Source of the DNA: an uncultured Clostridia bacterium
Lineage (GTDB): Bacteria; Bacillota; Clostridia; Oscillospirales; Oscillospiraceae
Direction: 5' to 3'
Length of the DNA: 9,498 nt
Assembly (NCBI GenBank): GCA_946539175.1
Contig: CAMNHH010000087.1
Location: 1-9,498 of the forward strand
A program made the position numbers and the translations under genes. Below the pieces are notes generated by a model. That model did no database searches, was not told the origin of the DNA, and was given only the letters and a program-made list of their open reading frames with translations. Each line of letters starts with the position of its first letter. Positions within the stretch are counted from its first letter, which is position 1. This document shows, in pieces, positions 6,499 to 9,498 of the stretch.

Positions 6499-7539
6499 AT
6501 GGAAGCGGAGGCGCGTTTGAGGGAGCTGCTGCGGGTGCTGCCGGGCTGGTTTGCGGAAAACCGCCGGGATCTGCCCTGGCGGCAGGACCGGGAGCCCTAC
6601 CACATCTGGCTCTCGGAGATCATGCTGCAGCAGACCAGGGTGGAGGCCGTGAAGGGCTACTATGCCCGCTTCCTGGCTGCGGTGCCGACGATCCCGGACC
6701 TGGCAGCGGCGGACCCGGAGCTGCTGCACAAGCTCTGGGAGGGCCTGGGCTACTACTCCCGGGTGCGGAACCTTCAAAAGGCAGCCCAGGTGATTCTGGC
6801 AGAGCACGGCGGTCAATTCCCCCGGGACTGGGCCGCGGTCCGGCAGCTTCCCGGCATCGGGGACTACACCGCGGGCGCCGTCTGCTCCATCTGCTTCGAT
6901 CTGCCCACTCCCGCAGTGGACGGCAACGTGCTGCGGGTGCTGGCCCGCCTCAATGCGGACCGCCGCTGTGTGGACGAGCCCAGGGTTAAAAAGGCCATCC
7001 AGGCCCAGCTTGCCGCCTGCTATCCCCCGCAGGGGGCCGGAACTCTGACCCAGGCTCTGATGGAGCTGGGGGCCACGGTCTGTCTGCCCAACGGCGCACC
7101 CCGCTGCCAGCACTGCCCGGCGACGGCCTTCTGCGCCGCGGGACAAGGCGGAAGCTGGCAGAATTACCCCGTTCGGGCGGAGAAGCGGCCCCGACGCCGG
7201 GAGGCGCTGACGGTCTTCGTCTTTGCCTGCCGGGGTGCGCTGGCTCTGCGGAAGCGGAAGAACAGCGGCCTGCTGGCGGGGCTCTGGGAGTTTCCCAACC
7301 TGCCGGGCCATCTGGAGCCCCAGCAGGCCCTGGATCTGGCCGCCCATTGGGGTCTGAGGCCCAGGGGCCTGGAAAAGTCTCTGGAACGCAGCCATATTTT
7401 CACCCACGTTCAATGGGACATGCGCTGCTATTACATTCCCTGCGGCTGCCGGGCCGAGGGCTTCATCTGGGCGGAGGAAGCGGAGCTGGACAGGGGCTAC
7501 GCCCTGCCCACCGCCTTTCGCATGTTCCGGGAACCGTAA
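6499..7539 (+). CDS. mutY: A/G-specific adenine glycosylase MutY
   Basis: MutY removes adenine mispaired with 8-oxoguanine in base excision repair. I chose the ATG at 6499 (346 residues, close to E. coli MutY at 350). It has AGAGGGG 5 nt upstream and lies just after the promoter; the longer frame from 6376 would run through the terminator and promoter. The N-terminal HhH-GPD domain shows catalytic Glu40 in SEIMLQQT, the helix-hairpin-helix LPGIGDYTAGAV (117-128) and catalytic Asp141 in VDGNV. The [4Fe-4S] ligands are Cys195, Cys203, Cys206 and Cys212, spaced C-X7-C-X2-C-X5-C, one residue longer in the first gap than in E. coli. The C-terminal NUDIX-like domain that reads 8-oxoG follows, with LLAGLWEFPN (258-267) and FTHVQWDM (301-308). 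It is complete, with no frameshift, and leads an apparent four-gene unit. Confidence 0.97.
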   Translation: MEAEARLRELLRVLPGWFAENRRDLPWRQDREPYHIWLSEIMLQQTRVEAVKGYYARFLAAVPTIPDLAAADPELLHKLWEGLGYYSRVRNLQKAAQVILAEHGGQFPRDWAAVRQLPGIGDYTAGAVCSICFDLPTPAVDGNVLRVLARLNADRRCVDEPRVKKAIQAQLAACYPPQGAGTLTQALMELGATVCLPNGAPRCQHCPATAFCAAGQGGSWQNYPVRAEKRPRRREALTVFVFACRGALALRKRKNSGLLAGLWEFPNLPGHLEPQQALDLAAHWGLRPRGLEKSLERSHIFTHVQWDMRCYYIPCGCRAEGFIWAEEAELDRGYALPTAFRMFREP

Positions 7540-7591
7540 GAAATCACCTGGCCGTCGATCCGGCGGCTGAAACGAAAAGGAGGAACAAACA

Positions 7592-7849
7592 ATGGCTGGA
7601 CAATACAGCGAGGACCAGATCATCCATCTGGATTTTGAGGACAACGTGGGCTTTGACTGCGGCATCATGGGCATCTTCGACGTGGAGGGCCAGGACTACA
7701 TCGCCCTGGAGGCCCTGGACGGCAGCGACGACGTGTATCTCTACGGCTACAAGCCCACGGAGGAGGACTTTGAGCTGCTGGACATCGACGAGGAGACCTT
7801 TGACAAGGTGGCCGCCGAATTCGAGAGCCTCATGGACGAGCCGCTCTGA
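7592..7849 (+). CDS. DUF1292 (YrzB-like) small acidic protein
   Basis: This is an 85-residue, strongly acidic protein with no membrane segment or signal. The ATG at 7592 has an excellent AAAAGGAGG site 8 nt upstream. The pattern fits the DUF1292 family of Bacillota: an opening ITLDFEDN-like strand (here IIHLDFEDNVGFDC), then GIFDVEGQDYIALEAL, then DDVYLYGYKPTEEDFELLDI, ending in an EFESLMDE helix. The molecular function of the family is not established. In many Bacillota, DUF1292 genes sit beside ruvX-like or alaS genes, so placement between mutY and a radical SAM gene is less usual. It lies 52 bp after mutY and 44 bp before the next gene in one apparent unit. Its strong ribosome site suggests higher protein output than its neighbours. 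Confidence 0.9.
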   Translation: MAGQYSEDQIIHLDFEDNVGFDCGIMGIFDVEGQDYIALEALDGSDDVYLYGYKPTEEDFELLDIDEETFDKVAAEFESLMDEPL

Positions 7850-7891
7850 TCCCGTCAGCGGGACCGGAGCGATCAAGCTGAACCCGAAAGC

Positions 7892-7897
7892 AGGTGA
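7892..7897 (+). promoter_or_regulatory. Ribosome site that may favour a TTG start of the radical SAM gene
   Basis: AGGTGA matches the 3' end of the Shine-Dalgarno consensus and is spaced 5 nt from TTG 7903. For the GTG at 7894 the site overlaps the start codon itself, and only a weak AAAGCAG precedes it. Confidence 0.45.
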
Positions 7898-8790
7898 GCC
7901 GCTTGCCTATTTCCGCCAACCGGTATTTCCGGGAGCGCTTCGGCGGCAAGCTCTACAAGCTGGCGCTGGACGGGGGCATGACTTGCCCCAACCGGGACGG
8001 GACGAAGGGAGACCGGGGCTGCGTCTTTTGCTCCGGGGCGGGCAGCGGGGACTTTGCCGCGGCCCGGCGGGCTTCTGTGTTGGAGCAGATCGAGGCCGCA
8101 AAGGCTCTGGTTGCCCCCAAAAACAGAAACGGCGCGTACATTGCGTATTTCCAGAGCTTCACCAACACCTACGCCCCCCTGCCCGTTCTGGAGGCCCTGT
8201 TTACCGAGGCCATACAGCACCCGGATATCGCAGCCCTCTCCGTGGCCACCCGGCCGGACTGTCTGCCGGAGCCGGTCCTGGTGCTGCTGGCCCGGCTGGA
8301 CCGGATCAAGCCCGTGATGGTGGAGCTGGGGCTCCAGACCATCCACCCGGCCACGGCGGCTTTCATCCGTCGGGGCTATCCCCTGTCGGACTACGACCGG
8401 GCTGCGGAGCGGCTTACGGCCCTGGGGCTCCACACGGTGGTCCACGTAATCCTGGGGCTGCCGGGAGAGAACGAGCAGATGATGGTGCAGACCGTCCGCT
8501 ACGTGGGCCGCAGCGGTGCCAAGGGCATCAAGCTGCAGCTGCTCCACGTGCTGGAGGGCACCGATCTGGCGACCCTTTGGCGGGCGGGCCAGGTGCCCGT
8601 CATGGCCTTGACGGACTATGCCCGCCTGCTGGGCCGCTGTCTGGACGCCCTGCCGGAGGATATGGTGATCCACCGGCTCACAGGTGACGGAGCCAAGAAG
8701 AACCTGCTGGCGCCCCTTTGGACCGGCGACAAAAAGGCGGTCCTGAATTATGTAAACAATTATCTGCGAGGAAAAGGCTATGTATTTTGA
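7894..8790 (+). CDS. TIGR01212/YhcC-family radical SAM protein
   Basis: This 298-residue protein belongs to the radical SAM superfamily and should bind a [4Fe-4S] cluster and S-adenosylmethionine. Family motifs in order are LALDGGMTCPNRDGT, cluster cysteines Cys31, Cys43 and Cys46 (C-X11-C-X2-C, the long spacing typical of this family), FCSGAGSGDF, AYFQSFTNTYAP, LSVATRPDCLP, VELGLQT, HVILGLPGE, IKLQLLHVLEGTDL and HRLTGDG. The length is near E. coli YhcC. The substrate of the family is not securely known; it resembles tRNA-modifying elongator-type radical SAM enzymes. The start is uncertain: GTG at 7894 is the first start after an in-frame TGA, but an AGGTGA site at 7892-7897 lies 5 nt before an in-frame TTG at 7903, which gives a protein three residues shorter. 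Its 3' end overlaps tatD by 11 bp, indicating translational coupling. Confidence 0.95.
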   Translation: MSRLPISANRYFRERFGGKLYKLALDGGMTCPNRDGTKGDRGCVFCSGAGSGDFAAARRASVLEQIEAAKALVAPKNRNGAYIAYFQSFTNTYAPLPVLEALFTEAIQHPDIAALSVATRPDCLPEPVLVLLARLDRIKPVMVELGLQTIHPATAAFIRRGYPLSDYDRAAERLTALGLHTVVHVILGLPGENEQMMVQTVRYVGRSGAKGIKLQLLHVLEGTDLATLWRAGQVPVMALTDYARLLGRCLDALPEDMVIHRLTGDGAKKNLLAPLWTGDKKAVLNYVNNYLRGKGYVF

Positions 8791-9498
8791 TTCCCACGCC
8801 CACCTGGACGATCGGCGCTTTGACGAGGACCGGGAACAGATTTTTGAGGATCTGAAAAACTATGGGGTCGGGCTGATTCTGAACATCGGCTGCGATCTGA
8901 AAAGCAGCCTGCAGAGCATTCAGCTGGCCCACAAATACCCCTTCGTCTACGCCGCCGTGGGCTCCCACCCGGACGACGCGGCGCAGGTGAACCAGGGGCT
9001 TCTGGCCATGTACCGCCAGCTCTGCGCCGACGAGAAGGTGAAGGCCATCGGGGAGATCGGCCTGGACTACCACTACGAGGATCCCCCGCGAGAGGTCCAG
9101 CTGCCCGCCTTCCGGGCCCAGCTGGAGCTGGCCCGGGAGCTGGATCTGCCCGTTGTGGTCCATGAGCGGGAGGCCCACGCCGACGGCATGGAGCTGATCC
9201 GGCAGTTCCCGGAGGTCACCGGCGTCTTTCACTGCTACTCCGGCTCCCTGGAGCAGGCCAAGGAGCTGGTGAAGCGGGGCTGGTACATCGGCTTCACCGG
9301 CGTCGTCACCTTCAAGAACGCCCGGAAGGCGGTGGAGGTGGCCCAATGGCTGCCCCTGGACCGCATCCTCATTGAGACCGACTGCCCCTACATGGCCCCC
9401 GAGCCCCATCGGGGCCGCCGCAACGACAGCCGCTGGGTTCCCCTGGTGGCTGCCAAAATCGCGGAGCTGCGGGGTCTCAGCCCGGAGGAAGTGGGAGA
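8780..9498 (+). CDS. tatD: TatD-family metal-dependent hydrolase/DNase (C-terminus beyond window)
   Basis: The frame is open from the ATG at 8780 to the window edge, giving 239 complete codons. TatD proteins are usually near 255-265 residues, so only the end is missing. They are TIM-barrel amidohydrolase-type enzymes with 3'-5' exonuclease or DNase activity, linked to DNA repair and nucleic acid turnover. Visible metal ligands are His6 and His8 in DSHAHLD, Glu92 in GEIGLDYH, His128 in VVVHERE, His151 in FHCYSG and Asp201 in IETDCPYMAPEPHRG. A GAGGAAAAGG ribosome site lies inside the end of the preceding radical SAM gene, and the two genes overlap by 11 bp (8780-8790), so translation is probably coupled. 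All expected active-site residues are present. Confidence 0.97.
   Translation, partial: MYFDSHAHLDDRRFDEDREQIFEDLKNYGVGLILNIGCDLKSSLQSIQLAHKYPFVYAAVGSHPDDAAQVNQGLLAMYRQLCADEKVKAIGEIGLDYHYEDPPREVQLPAFRAQLELARELDLPVVVHEREAHADGMELIRQFPEVTGVFHCYSGSLEQAKELVKRGWYIGFTGVVTFKNARKAVEVAQWLPLDRILIETDCPYMAPEPHRGRRNDSRWVPLVAAKIAELRGLSPEEVG

Noticed and set aside
7850..7863. Small hairpin TCCCG-TCAG-CGGGA after the DUF1292 gene
   Set aside because: It has only a 5-bp stem and no T-tract, and the next gene follows within 31 bp on the same strand. It is too weak to call a terminator.

Overview
The window is GC-rich, tightly packed bacterial DNA with strong AGGAGG-type ribosome binding sites. Its gene set (a 4TM-type MscS channel, mutY, a DUF1292/YrzB-like gene, a YhcC-type radical SAM gene, tatD, and a Gram-positive type MFS carrier) suggests a Bacillota genome. 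A GC-rich gut clostridial lineage of the Oscillospiraceae kind fits best; this is inferred from protein flavour and not proven.

Layout. (1) Positions 1-975, minus strand: the N-terminal 325 residues of an MFS transporter that starts at TTG and runs off the left edge. (2) 976-1186: a strikingly AT-rich divergent intergenic region with a candidate promoter for each direction and a small inverted repeat. (3) 1187-5410, plus: a 1407-residue membrane-anchored surface protein built from about eleven beta-rich modules. Six of them form a perfect-period 324-bp (108-residue) tandem array, and the whole is unrecognised as a named family. (4) 5447-6379, plus: an MscS-family channel 36 bp downstream, probably co-transcribed, closed by a strong intrinsic terminator at 6395-6437. 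(5) 6449-9498, plus: a second transcription unit with a perfect consensus promoter, carrying mutY, a DUF1292 gene, a TIGR01212/YhcC-like radical SAM gene, and tatD (cut by the right edge).

How they relate. The right-hand unit is a housekeeping block: adenine glycosylase repair, a small acidic protein of unknown role, a radical SAM enzyme and a metal-dependent nuclease, the last two overlapping by 11 bp. The left-hand plus-strand unit pairs a long extracytoplasmic stalk-like protein with a mechanosensitive channel. That pairing and the mosaic 324-bp repeats are the most unusual content here. No RNA genes, CRISPR, insertion sequences or prophage genes were seen, and there is no gene-free stretch longer than about 210 bp.
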